Assembly (NCBI GenBank): GCA_020634015.1
Contig: JACKCN010000004.1
Span: forward strand, 186,001 to 250,000
DNA length: 64,000 nucleotides
From: Candidatus Delongbacteria bacterium
GTDB lineage: Bacteria; CAIWAD01
Reading direction: 5' to 3'
The notes under the pieces were generated by a model. It ran no database searches. It was not told the DNA's origin and saw nothing but the letters and a program-made list of their open reading frames with translations. Made by a program: the position numbers and the translations under genes. This document shows positions 7,969-16,580 of this stretch, in pieces. The stretch's first letter is position 1. The number at the start of each line of letters is the position of its first letter.

Positions 7969-8040
7969 GCCCTCGTAGCTCAGTGGATAGAGCACCGGTC
8001 TCCGGAACCGGGTGCGTAGGTTCGATTCCTACCGGGGGTA
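7969..8040 (+). tRNA. tRNA-Arg (anticodon CCG)
   Basis: The full cloverleaf can be folded by hand. The acceptor is GCCCTCG/CGGGGGT (7969-7975 with 8033-8039, two G-U pairs). The D arm is GCTC...GAGC (7978-7993). The anticodon stem is CCGGT/ACCGG, with loop CTCCGGA giving anticodon CCG at 8002-8004. The T arm is GTAGG-TTCGATT-CCTAC (8016-8032), with discriminator A at 8040. CCA is not encoded (TTT follows), so it must be added enzymatically. It decodes CGG, a common Arg codon in this GC-rich genome. Confidence 0.97.
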
Positions 8041-8095
8041 TTTCCCTCTTTCTGCCGATTCCCACCATCGCTCGCCCTCGGCGGCCCATCTGCGC

Positions 8096-9451
8096 TCATC
8101 CCGCGCTACGATCCTTGACCCAGCGATGCAGCACTTCCCGGCTGATCCCGATCCGGTCCGCCACCTCCTTCATGCTGCCCGATCCCAGGTAGCGATCGAG
8201 GTAGGCCATGCGCAATCTGTCAAGCAGCCTGTCACGCGCATCGGTGAAGGGCTGGTCGGTCAGCGCCCCGAAATCGGCCTGATCGGCGGCCACGCTCACG
8301 GCGCCACCCAGGGTGAAATGCTCGGGGCGCAGCCGGTCTTCCTTGAGCCTTACCATGGCCAACTGCACGGCGCTCTCGAATTCGCGCACATTCCCGTTCC
8401 AGCTCTGGGCCTGGAGAGCCGCGATGGTCTCGTCGGGGATCTCCACCGTATCACGGGCCGGAAAATACTTGTGGATGAAGTAGCGCAGCAGCACGGGAAT
8501 GTCGTCACGGCGCTCCCGCAGGGGCGGAATCCTGATCCGCAGCTGGTTCAGCCTGTAATACAGGTCCTGACGGAAACTGCCCGTGGCGATGTGTTTCTCC
8601 AGATCCTGATGGGTGGCGGCCACCAGGCGGAAGTCCACCTGGACGTCACTCAGGGCGCCCACCCGGCGGATCATGCCTGACTCTATGGTCGTGAGCAGCT
8701 TGATCTGGGCCGCCGGTTCCAGGTCGCCGATTTCGTCCAGGAACAGGGTGCCCCGATGAGCCAGTTCGACCAGGCCCTTCTTGGTGCCCACCGCCCCGGT
8801 GAAACTGCCCTTCTCGTGTCCGTAGACCTCGCTGTTGAAGAGTTCCTTCTCGATGGCGCTCACGTTCACGTCGATGAAGGGCTGACGCCCACGCTCGCTG
8901 CCTTCGTGGATCAGCCGCGCGATCAGGGTCTTGCCGGTGCCGGTCTCCCCCGTGATGGTCACGGTCAGCTCGGTGGAGGCCGCTTCCTGGATCTGGCGCT
9001 TGAGGGTCCGGATGGCTTCCGAATCACCCACCAGGCGACCCAGGCTCTGCTTGAGCGCGCGGCGCAGGATGGTGTTCTCCTGTTTCACCTGGCGCAGCGA
9101 GAGCCCCTTGCGGATCACTTCTATGAACTCGTCACGCGAGGTGTTCTTCACCAGATAGTCGAAGGCCCCCGACTTCATCGCACGCACCACCGTGCGCACG
9201 CCGCTTTCCTTGGTGACCATGATCACGGGCACTTCGGGATGCCGGGCCACCAGTTTCTCGAGGATCTCGAGCCCCGAGGCGCCGGCGCCCAGATCGTAAT
9301 CCAGCAGCACCAGGTCGGGCTCCTGGCGCTCGATCTGCTCCAGGCCCTTCTCGCCCGTGTCCGCCGTCTCACACTGGAAACTGCGACGCAGCACATGAAC
9401 CAGGTCGTCCACGAACTCTTCGTTGTCGTCGATGATCAGAATGCTTTCCAT
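8096..9451 (-). CDS. NtrC-family sigma-54-dependent response regulator
   Basis: The 451-residue protein starts at ATG 9449-9451 (MESILIIDDNEEF). Domains: receiver ~1-120 with acidic pocket Asp8/Asp9 and phospho-acceptor Asp51 ('LVLLDYDLG'); AAA+ sigma-54 interaction ~140-375 with Walker A 'GETGTGKT', loop motif 'GSFTGA' (Ser in place of Ala in GAFTGA) and Walker B 'GTLFLDEIGD'; and a C-terminal Fis-type helix-turn-helix ('MKEVADRIGISREVLHRWV'). It activates sigma-54 RNA polymerase from enhancer sites after phosphorylation. It lies 58 bases after the sensor-kinase gene and converges on tRNA-Arg. A sigma-54 promoter before flgF 2 kb away makes flagellar genes a plausible target (inference). Confidence 0.95.
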   Translation of the reverse strand: MESILIIDDNEEFVDDLVHVLRRSFQCETADTGEKGLEQIERQEPDLVLLDYDLGAGASGLEILEKLVARHPEVPVIMVTKESGVRTVVRAMKSGAFDYLVKNTSRDEFIEVIRKGLSLRQVKQENTILRRALKQSLGRLVGDSEAIRTLKRQIQEAASTELTVTITGETGTGKTLIARLIHEGSERGRQPFIDVNVSAIEKELFNSEVYGHEKGSFTGAVGTKKGLVELAHRGTLFLDEIGDLEPAAQIKLLTTIESGMIRRVGALSDVQVDFRLVAATHQDLEKHIATGSFRQDLYYRLNQLRIRIPPLRERRDDIPVLLRYFIHKYFPARDTVEIPDETIAALQAQSWNGNVREFESAVQLAMVRLKEDRLRPEHFTLGGAVSVAADQADFGALTDQPFTDARDRLLDRLRMAYLDRYLGSGSMKEVADRIGISREVLHRWVKDRSAG

Positions 9452-9509
9452 CGCTCCCGCCCTTGTGGCCCACCGGGCCGGTCCAAGATCACACCTCGTC
9501 AACGGCCGC

Positions 9510-12500
9510 TCAGGCTTCCGGTTCCACCTTCTTGGCCTCCAGCAGGAAGCAGGTGCCCTGCCCGGGTTCGCTGTCGTTGACCAGCAGACGCCCACCGAAG
9601 CGCGCCAGGATCTCGCGGCTGCGATACAGCCCGTATCCTCCGCTCTCGCTGCTGGGTCGGCCACTGGTGCCCGGGTCGAAAATGCGCTCCCACTGGTCTT
9701 CGGGCACCCCGGGGCCGTTGTCACGCACCAGGATCTGCAGCAGTGTCGGGCGTTCGCGCAGTTCAATGCTCAGCCGTGGTTGCTCGCGGTCCTTCATCCA
9801 GTACAGCGCGTTGCTGATCAGGTTCTCCAGAATGAACTGCAGGCGCGGCACAGGCAGCCGGATCAACATGCCGCGCAGCTCCTGGGGAATGCTGAGAGTC
9901 AGCGCCACTCCGCCCAGTTCGTCACGCAACTGGATCAGCAGGCCGTCGAGCACCTTCACCGGGTTGGCCGCCACCTGCCGGTCGACCGCGCGTTCCAGCC
10001 GGCCCAGCTGTTTCTCGAGGGCGGCCAGAGTCAGCTCCAGCTCTTCCAGCTCGCTGCGCGAAGGTGGGTCTTCCAGTTCATCGACCAGCGCGCTCAACCG
10101 CTGCACCCGCTCGCGCACCTGACTGAGCTGGGCGGGCGCCACCGGGTTCTCGCGTGCGGGCAGCCAGTCGAACCCGTCCAGCAGACTCTCCAGGGTCTGG
10201 CGTGTGCTGCTGCGGTAGACTTCGCGCGCCTCGAGCAGGCGGCGGCGCACTTCCTCGTCCACGCCATGGTCGTCGTACAGATTGCGGCAGCAGCGCAGCA
10301 GCCGGTCGAGGTTGCGGGTGGCGACTCCGGAATGCCCGAACTCGCGGAACAGATCCACCAGCTCCAGGATGCCGCGGGCGGCCTCGGCCGGAGGGTCCTT
10401 CTGCCCCGGCAACAGATAGAGTCTCGTGGACTGGCGGATCAGGGTCAGCAGCAGTGGCAGCACGATCCAGAGATAGGGTTCCTCGGTGCGGAAGTAGATC
10501 CAGGTCGAGACCGCCAGTGCCATCAGCAGTGTCAGCACCAGCGACGTCCGCCCGGGCCAGATCAGCGTCAGGCCAACCACCAGGGTCAGAAGGCTGACCA
10601 GCATGGCCGCCTTGCGGGCCAGCCGGATCCGGCCCGCATTCTCGGGCAGGAAGAGATTCAGCTCCAGCATTTCGCTGAGATTGCCCCATTCATCGCGGGC
10701 CTGCACCTGCAACAGATTGGCCCCTTTGCGCAGGCCCTCATCGCGGGCGGCCACGAACAGTTTGCGATCGGTGGCCCAGCCGCTCCAGCCACCCCCATTC
10801 AATCGGTGGCGCAGTTTGAGTTCGGTGCCCGGGCGCAGCGGGTCCGAACAGAGAAAATCCAGTTCAAGGTCTGAACTCAGATCCAGGCGCGAGGGGTCCT
10901 GTGCCAGCTGGATCAGTGGCGGCAGGGCATCCGGATTGAGATAGCCATAGCCATCCTGACCGGAGATCCAGAGCCGGTTGCGTCCATCGCGCGACAGCGA
11001 CAGCAGCTGACGCTCGAGAACCGGCCGCCCCAGCAGGGGTCGGGTCCAGCCGCTGCCGGTGCCCGGATGCAGGTGCAGCCTCTCGCCGTCCAGCAACCAG
11101 ATCTTGCCTCCGGGCAGGGCCAGCAGCTGGCGCACCGGAGGCATGAAATCCGGAGGCAGGGCCAGGGTGTCCACTTCGTTGAGAGCATTCAGCTGCAGCA
11201 GGTAGTCGGCACAGAGGGCCACCACGTCGCGCAGCCCATCGTGCGACGCGCGCAACACGGGTTCGCGGATGGCAAGCGGGCGGGCCTGCTGGCCATCCAG
11301 CAGGGCCAGGCCCTGTTCCCCGGCAAGCAGCACCAGGTCGCCCGTGATCGGCTGCATCCAGTTGGCCCCCTGGTTGCCAGCCACCTCGCCGAGCACCTCT
11401 CCCGTCGGGGAAAGGCGCAGGATGTGGTCGCTGGTGCCGACCAGCACGTCGCCCGCCTGTCCATCGGGACTCCAGCAGAGTGTCAGCGGTTTGCCCGCTC
11501 CCGCGGGAAGCGTCAGGCGCCGGAATGGCCCTCCCTGCCAGGAACCGTAGAGCTCACGGATCCCGGCCTGTTCCAGCAACAGCAGGCGGTCGCGCCGCCC
11601 TTCCTGCCCCCGGGTCAGTACCTGCAGCGGGCGGGCCTGATCCGAGGCCCAGACCAGGGTCGCCCGCTCATCCCCGACCGCCAGAATGCCTCGCTGTGTG
11701 CTGATCTTGATGTAATCGCCGGGCAGATCGTGCATGAAGACCGAGGGCAACCACCAGGCCGGATTCTCGATGGGCCAGTTGAGGCCCGTGCTGCCAAGGG
11801 CCAGCACGCTTCCCGGGCCCGCAGCGTCCAGATGTCTCCAGTGCCCTTGATCCAACAGCAGCATCTCGTGTCCCACGCGCGCCAGACGGCTGGCCCCGGG
11901 GTCGTCCTGTCCGCGCAGGGGATCCAGTTCGAAACTGCGGAACTGCTCGTTGGCAAGTCCCAGCTGAAGCAGACTTTCCCGACCTCGGGAGTCCAGGCCC
12001 AGCATCCAGAGGTACTGTGAGTCGCTGCCCAGCTGCCGGATCGTGGGCATCTGGCTGCGGTAGCTGCGGGGCATCACGGCCGGGTTGCCCCGGGCGTCAA
12101 AACGGTAAAGCCCCTCGAGGGCACAGCCGGCGAAGATCTCGCCCTCGTCGCTGACCCAGAGCGAGAGGACGTCCACCCCGGTCAGCAGGGCGCGCTCATT
12201 GTCACCGATGTCAAGGAACAGTCCCGACGCCGTGGCCCTCAGCAAATGGCCATTGCTGAAACCCAGCTGATGGACCTTCGTGCCCGGTCGCTGAAGCCCG
12301 GACTCCACGCGTGAGAAGCGTTTGTCCCGCCGGTACATGCCGGAGTCGCTGGCGACCCAGAGCCGGTTTTCCCGGTCCACCGCCATGGCCTGCACGCCCC
12401 CGCCGTCGTAGCCCTCCCAGCTGCCCATATCGCGCAGCCACTGTCCGTCGTACAGCAGCAGCCCCTTGGGAGAACCGATCCAGCAAGCCCCCAGACTGTC

Positions 12501-12638
12501 CAGCGTGACGGCCCGGGGTTCGCCAATCAATTCCTCTCCGGCCAGTCTGGTCGCCGCCCGCACGCCCGATCCAAATGGGTGATACAGAGCACAACACAAC
12601 ATGATGCACCAGAAACGGAGCCAGGTTCCCTTGGACAA
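9510..12638 (-). CDS. Membrane sensor protein: periplasmic beta-propeller, Y_Y_Y domain, TM segments, HATPase_c
   Basis: A probable start is TTG at 12636-12638, 12 bases after AAGGAGG; the frame stays open up to 12815, so the start is uncertain. About 1042 residues follow. A signal/TM segment is followed by a large extracytoplasmic propeller with repeated 'ENRLWVASDSGMY'-type blades, then a Y_Y_Y-like beta domain ('GTELKLRHRLNGGGWSGW'). Three TM stretches ('AAMLVSLLTLVVGLTLIW' and two more) lead to a helical linker and a C-terminal GHKL ATPase with N-box 'ILENLISNAL', G1 'DNGPGVP' and G2 'GGYGLY'. No conventional H-box (such as SHELRTP) is present in the linker. It is paired with the NtrC-type regulator downstream. 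Confidence 0.85.
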   Translation of the reverse strand: MSKGTWLRFWCIMLCCALYHPFGSGVRAATRLAGEELIGEPRAVTLDSLGACWIGSPKGLLLYDGQWLRDMGSWEGYDGGGVQAMAVDRENRLWVASDSGMYRRDKRFSRVESGLQRPGTKVHQLGFSNGHLLRATASGLFLDIGDNERALLTGVDVLSLWVSDEGEIFAGCALEGLYRFDARGNPAVMPRSYRSQMPTIRQLGSDSQYLWMLGLDSRGRESLLQLGLANEQFRSFELDPLRGQDDPGASRLARVGHEMLLLDQGHWRHLDAAGPGSVLALGSTGLNWPIENPAWWLPSVFMHDLPGDYIKISTQRGILAVGDERATLVWASDQARPLQVLTRGQEGRRDRLLLLEQAGIRELYGSWQGGPFRRLTLPAGAGKPLTLCWSPDGQAGDVLVGTSDHILRLSPTGEVLGEVAGNQGANWMQPITGDLVLLAGEQGLALLDGQQARPLAIREPVLRASHDGLRDVVALCADYLLQLNALNEVDTLALPPDFMPPVRQLLALPGGKIWLLDGERLHLHPGTGSGWTRPLLGRPVLERQLLSLSRDGRNRLWISGQDGYGYLNPDALPPLIQLAQDPSRLDLSSDLELDFLCSDPLRPGTELKLRHRLNGGGWSGWATDRKLFVAARDEGLRKGANLLQVQARDEWGNLSEMLELNLFLPENAGRIRLARKAAMLVSLLTLVVGLTLIWPGRTSLVLTLLMALAVSTWIYFRTEEPYLWIVLPLLLTLIRQSTRLYLLPGQKDPPAEAARGILELVDLFREFGHSGVATRNLDRLLRCCRNLYDDHGVDEEVRRRLLEAREVYRSSTRQTLESLLDGFDWLPARENPVAPAQLSQVRERVQRLSALVDELEDPPSRSELEELELTLAALEKQLGRLERAVDRQVAANPVKVLDGLLIQLRDELGGVALTLSIPQELRGMLIRLPVPRLQFILENLISNALYWMKDREQPRLSIELRERPTLLQILVRDNGPGVPEDQWERIFDPGTSGRPSSESGGYGLYRSREILARFGGRLLVNDSEPGQGTCFLLEAKKVEPEA

Positions 12639-12776
12639 ACTGATGACAATCCTCCTTCGCAGTAAGAAATTTCCGTTTACTGGAACAGCATTGGCAAAAT
12701 CGTTGTTCAGAATGGTATGTTTGTCCCGGGAGGAACCAAACAACACGTCCTTCCGCCATTCATCGAACCATTTCCA

Positions 12777-12805
12777 ATTCTGGTCCAATTCTGGCCTGCC
12801 AGAAT
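12777..12805. promoter_or_regulatory. Putative operator cluster (three ATTCTGG half-sites) between divergent genes
   Basis: ATTCTGG occurs at 12777-12783 and again 11 bases later at 12788-12794. An inverted copy at 12799-12805 makes an 8-bp palindrome ATTCTGGC-CT-GCCAGAAT (12788-12805). It lies about 40 bases upstream of the XRE-family gene and about 140 bases upstream of the divergent kinase start. The helical-turn spacing and dyad symmetry suggest binding of a dimeric regulator, most simply the adjacent XRE protein. Confidence 0.55.
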
Positions 12806-12844
12806 CGCACTGCATCCGATTTCACAATTCCGGGGGTACACAAG

Positions 12845-13228
12845 ATGAGTGATTGGCGCAACCGCCTCAAGAACCTGCTGGGCATGCAGCGCATCAGCGC
12901 TCGCGCGTTGGCACGTTCCGCGGGACTCAGCACCAGCACGGTGCACGACATGTTGAACAAAGAGGGCTTCAGCCCCCAGATCAACTCGCTGGAAAAGGTC
13001 TTCGAAACGCTCGGTGCTCGCATCGAGGTGATCGACGGATCCCAGCAGCATGTTCACGACTGGATCCGCAAGCGGGGCTTCCTGGACCTGACTTTCGCCG
13101 AACTTGACCAGCTGGACAGCTTCTGCGAATCCATCGGTACCCGCACCGCGCTGGCTCTGCTGGACAGCAAGGTCAAGACTTCCAAGGATTTGCGGAAGAT
13201 CCTGACCGCCCTCTCCGATCTGGACTAG
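12845..13228 (+). CDS. XRE-type helix-turn-helix transcriptional regulator
   Basis: This is a 127-residue soluble protein. Residues ~5-62 form an HTH_3-like fold ('ISARALARSAGLSTSTVHDM' with turn around 'AGLS', then 'SLEKVFETLGARIEVI'). Residues 63-127 are a helical tail with no recognised domain. The start ATG at 12845 follows GGGGG at a 9-base spacing. It is divergent from the sensor-kinase gene, with palindromic sites between them, and it overlaps the convergent queG by 4 bases. It could be a local repressor. An antitoxin role is possible from the fold, but no toxin-like partner is adjacent. Confidence 0.8.
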   Translation: MSDWRNRLKNLLGMQRISARALARSAGLSTSTVHDMLNKEGFSPQINSLEKVFETLGARIEVIDGSQQHVHDWIRKRGFLDLTFAELDQLDSFCESIGTRTALALLDSKVKTSKDLRKILTALSDLD

Positions 13229-14274
13229 AGCCCACGTTCCCGGTCTTCCGCAGACCTATTGTTCTCCCACAAAGGCGACCCACGAGGGTCGCTTTTATTC
13301 TCTCCACTTCTTCCCCACAGAGCGGCGAGGTTGCGCCGCAACATGGGCAGAGTCATGCGCCTCAGGGCCTTGCCCCGGGTCAGTTCCTCCCAGAATCGCG
13401 CCCATTCCTCGGGCGAACTCCGCTCATCGGGCCATTGGGCGCGTGCGATGATGCGCTCCAGGTCCGGATCGGGCAGCAGGCCCGGGTGCCCGGCCGGCAG
13501 ACCGTCGGCATCACGTCCGGGCCGATTCCAGGGACAGCAGAGCTGGCATGAATCACACCCGAAGATCCAGTTCTCCGGCAGGGGGTGCAGCTCGGCCGGC
13601 AGCTCGGGCGCCCGATTCTCGATGGTCTGGGCGCTCAGGCAACGGGCCGCATCCAGCACTCCCGGCGCCGGCAGCGCCTGGGTCGGACAGGCCTGCAGAC
13701 ATCGCTCACAGCGTCCACAGCTCTCGCGCCCCGGTGTGTCCGGCATCAGCTCCAGATCGGTGAGCAGCTCACCCAGCAGCAACCAGGAGCCCCAGCGCCG
13801 ATTGATCAGCAGACAGTTCTTGCCGATCCAGCCCAGGCCTGCCTGCCAGGCCCAGTAGCGCTCCAGCAGAGGTGCCGTGTCCACGCAGACCCGCCAGGAA
13901 AATGGCCCCAGTTCCTGCTCGAGGCGCCGGGCAACGCGCTTGAGAATGCCGCGCAGCACCCGGTGATAATCCCGGCCCCGCGCATACTGGCTCACACGGG
14001 GTCGGTCGGGCAAGTCGCTCACACGGTGATTGCTGGAAATCGCGATGCAGAGCATGCCCCTCAGGCCGGGCAACAGCTGCCCGGGGTCGGTCTTGAGCGT
14101 GCGGTGCGCCTCCAGCCAGGGCATGGGTCCCGCATGGCCCGCATCCAGCCACTCGAGCCAGCGTGCGGCGTGAGACACGGGCCGGCGCCCATCCGCGATG
14201 CCCGCCAGTTGCGCCCCCTCCTCCAGCGCGATCTTCCGCACCAGAGCGGCACGCTCTTCAGCCGTCACGCTCAC
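13225..14274 (-). CDS. queG: Epoxyqueuosine reductase QueG
   Basis: QueG carries out the last step of queuosine synthesis, reducing epoxyqueuosine in tRNA with cobalamin and two [4Fe-4S] clusters. Cluster ligands are visible as Cys186, 189, 192 and 196 ('CGRCERCLQACP') and as Cys212, 240, 243 and 246/247 ('CDSCQLCCP'). The family block 'VCVDTAPLLERYWAWQAGLGW' contains the expected catalytic Asp (Asp132). The 349-residue length is normal. The start overlaps the PBP2 stop by 4 bases, making it the distal gene of the mre operon. Its last ~20 codons cover an intrinsic terminator for the convergent XRE gene. Confidence 0.96.
   Translation of the reverse strand: MSVTAEERAALVRKIALEEGAQLAGIADGRRPVSHAARWLEWLDAGHAGPMPWLEAHRTLKTDPGQLLPGLRGMLCIAISSNHRVSDLPDRPRVSQYARGRDYHRVLRGILKRVARRLEQELGPFSWRVCVDTAPLLERYWAWQAGLGWIGKNCLLINRRWGSWLLLGELLTDLELMPDTPGRESCGRCERCLQACPTQALPAPGVLDAARCLSAQTIENRAPELPAELHPLPENWIFGCDSCQLCCPWNRPGRDADGLPAGHPGLLPDPDLERIIARAQWPDERSSPEEWARFWEELTRGKALRRMTLPMLRRNLAALWGRSGENKSDPRGSPLWENNRSAEDRERGL
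13275..13296 (+). terminator. Intrinsic terminator of the XRE gene, embedded in the queG 3' end
   Basis: The stem GCGACCC-ACGA-GGGTCGC (13275-13281 with 13286-13292) is followed by TTTTATTC on the plus strand. It lies 46 bases after the XRE stop and inside the queG coding sequence on the other strand. Confidence 0.75.
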
Positions 14275-16076
14275 GGCTGGCTCCCCGTTTCCGGGGTGGC
14301 GATGACCACCTTGCCCTGTTCCAGATCATTCCAGGCATCAAAGAGCCTGAAGGCGATGGGCGCGGCGATCTCGCTGCCGTGTCCGGCGTTCTCCACCAGC
14401 ACCAGCGCCGCCACCTGCGGATCGGGCAAGGGCATCCAGCCCATGAAGAGCGAATGGGCCTGGCCATGCGGGTTCTCGGCCGTGCCGGTCTTGCCGGCCG
14501 CCCGGTAGGTCTCACGACGCTGGAACGAGGCGGTGCCGCCCGGGCTCTGCACCACATCCTCGGCCGCCCGGTCCAGCAAGTTCCAGGTGCGCTTCGACAG
14601 TGTCACCGTGCGCACGGGCCAGTCCGGTCGGGTTTCCAGGCCGCTGTGCACATCCACGCGGGCTTCCAGCAGATGGGGTGTGACACAGTGGCCGTGGGTG
14701 GCCAGCAACCCGGCATACTGCAACAACTGCAGAGGGGTCATCAACAGCTCGCCCTGACCGATCGAGAGATTCAGCATCACGCCCAGGCTCCAACCCTGGT
14801 TGCCCCGATTGCGTTCGTACCAGTCCGTATCCGGGATCAGGCCGTCCTTCTCGCCCGGCAGGTCCACTCCGGTCAGCTCATTCATGCCAAAGGCCGCCGC
14901 CGCGTCGTGAATGTCGTCGGGACTCAGTTTCAGCCCCAGCCGGTAGAACCAGACATCGCAGGAATGCTGGATCGCCTGGCGCATGTCCATGGGGCCGTGT
15001 CCGGTCAGCTTCCAGCATTTCTGGGTGCGTTGTCCCACGGTGATGTAGCCGGGACAATTCACCGTGAAGTTCTCGTCCACGATGCCATGCTCGAGCGCCC
15101 AGCCCGCCAGGGCCAGCTTGAACAGCGACCCCGGGGGATAGTTGCCCTGGAGATAGCGGTTGAGCAGCGGGCGTGTGCTGGCGTCATTGAGCACGGCCCA
15201 GACTTCGGGAGGCATCCGGCCACTGAAGTTCTCCAGGTTCATGTCCGGACCGGACACGGCCGCCAGCAGCCCCCCGGTGCGCAGGTCCATCAGCAGCACA
15301 CAGCCGGAGCGTCCCGCCAGCAGGCTTTCCCCCAGATTCTGCAGATCCATGTCCAGAGACAGTGTCAGGTCCTGGCCGTCGATGGGTGGGATGTCGGCCA
15401 TGGAACTCGCCGGCCCCAGCAGACGACCGCGGGCGTCCACGGCTTCGAAGTGAATGCCCTTGCGCCCGCGCAGTTCGGCGTCGTACTGGCGTTCGACGCC
15501 TTTCTTGCCCACCCGTTCGCCCGAGTCCACCCCGGGAAAGGTCCCCGCGGCCAGTTCTTCCTCGCTGATCTCCCCCAGATACCCCAGGGTGTGGGGAGCC
15601 ATGTGCACGGGGTAGTTCCGGCGTGGATCCACGGCGGTTTCGATGGTGGGCAGATCCAGACGATGCTCGGCCAGCCAGACCCGCTGGTCGAAATTGATGT
15701 CGGTGATCAGTCGCAGGGGTTTCTGGCTCCAGCGTCCCGCCTGGCCGATCCGGCGCCAGATCGCACTGCCGTCGACCCCGCACTCGAGTGCCACACGGGC
15801 CACCAGCAGGCTGTCCCGAGAAATCATGGCGGGCACACCGAAGACGGAGTACGAGGGCCGGTTGTCCACCAGGATCCGGCCCTTGCGGTCCAGCAGCAAG
15901 CCTCTGTGTGCGGGCAGTTCGAGCGAGCGGACACTGTTCTGGCGCGAGCGGTCACTCCAGTCCTGGCGATCGAGGATCTGCAGCACGAAGAGCCGCCCCA
16001 CCAGCAGCAGCATGCCCAACATCAGCAGCGCCACCAGCACCGTGCCACGCAGCTGCAACTGGCGCACTTCCTTCAC
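14271..16076 (-). CDS. mrdA: Penicillin-binding protein 2 (peptidoglycan transpeptidase)
   Basis: This 601-residue class B PBP is the elongasome transpeptidase. It has an N-terminal membrane anchor (~11-33), then the PBP dimer domain with 'PAHRGLLLDRKGRILVDN' (~55-72). The transpeptidase domain carries the catalytic Ser317-x-x-Lys320 ('PGSLFK'), the second motif Ser372-Cys-Asp374 ('HSCDVW') and Lys529-Thr-Gly ('AAGKTGTAE'). It follows mreD by 30 bases and overlaps queG by 4. The mreBCD context identifies it as the rod-shape PBP2 rather than the divisome FtsI. Confidence 0.96.
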   Translation of the reverse strand: MKEVRQLQLRGTVLVALLMLGMLLLVGRLFVLQILDRQDWSDRSRQNSVRSLELPAHRGLLLDRKGRILVDNRPSYSVFGVPAMISRDSLLVARVALECGVDGSAIWRRIGQAGRWSQKPLRLITDINFDQRVWLAEHRLDLPTIETAVDPRRNYPVHMAPHTLGYLGEISEEELAAGTFPGVDSGERVGKKGVERQYDAELRGRKGIHFEAVDARGRLLGPASSMADIPPIDGQDLTLSLDMDLQNLGESLLAGRSGCVLLMDLRTGGLLAAVSGPDMNLENFSGRMPPEVWAVLNDASTRPLLNRYLQGNYPPGSLFKLALAGWALEHGIVDENFTVNCPGYITVGQRTQKCWKLTGHGPMDMRQAIQHSCDVWFYRLGLKLSPDDIHDAAAAFGMNELTGVDLPGEKDGLIPDTDWYERNRGNQGWSLGVMLNLSIGQGELLMTPLQLLQYAGLLATHGHCVTPHLLEARVDVHSGLETRPDWPVRTVTLSKRTWNLLDRAAEDVVQSPGGTASFQRRETYRAAGKTGTAENPHGQAHSLFMGWMPLPDPQVAALVLVENAGHGSEIAAPIAFRLFDAWNDLEQGKVVIATPETGSQP

Positions 16077-16106
16077 GGTGTCCTCCCGCCCGGAGGACGG
16101 TGGTCA

Positions 16107-16577
16107 TCAGAGCACACGGGAGTCGCCTTTCAGCGGAACCAGCGAGAGCACCACCCAGCAGACCCAGCTGTAGACCGCACTGGGCAGAAAGACCGTGAGC
16201 AGCTGATGCAGCGGATCGTAATCCAGTCCGTAATACCGGATCAGGCCCAGCAGCACCTGCAGACAGACCAGAATGCCCAGGGCGCGCAGTGCCCGGAAAG
16301 GCAGGGCCAGCTGGCGTTCCGGATCCAGCAGCAGGGAACCGAAGAACCCGGCGCTGCAGCCCGCCAGGGCTCCCGCCCCCAGGGGATCGGTGCCCAGCAG
16401 GTCCAGCCCCAGGCCGGCCAGAAACCCCAGCCCGGCGGCGGCGGCGGGCCCGCGCGGGGCCAGCAGCCAGAGGGAGCCCACCAGCATCAGGTCCGGGGCC
16501 CAGGCCGCAAGCCGCAGCAGGTCGCCCAGGGTGGCCTGCACCAGCACCAGCAGGGCCAGGATCAGCAGAGTCCACAT
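16107..16577 (-). CDS. mreD: Rod shape-determining protein MreD
   Basis: This 156-residue integral membrane protein has about five hydrophobic stretches ('WTLLILALLVLVQATLG', 'AGLGFLAGLGLDLLG' and others) and ends with 'AVYSWVCWVVLSLVPL'. MreD is the small membrane component of the elongasome. Sequence conservation is low, so the call leans on hydrophobic profile, size and position between mreC and PBP2. It starts 3 bases after the mreC stop. Confidence 0.9.
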   Translation of the reverse strand: MWTLLILALLVLVQATLGDLLRLAAWAPDLMLVGSLWLLAPRGPAAAAGLGFLAGLGLDLLGTDPLGAGALAGCSAGFFGSLLLDPERQLALPFRALRALGILVCLQVLLGLIRYYGLDYDPLHQLLTVFLPSAVYSWVCWVVLSLVPLKGDSRVL

Positions 16578-16580
16578 GGC

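Noticed and set aside
12845..13228. XRE gene as the antitoxin of a toxin-antitoxin pair
   Set aside because: No small toxin-like gene lies beside it; the neighbours are a sensor kinase and queG.
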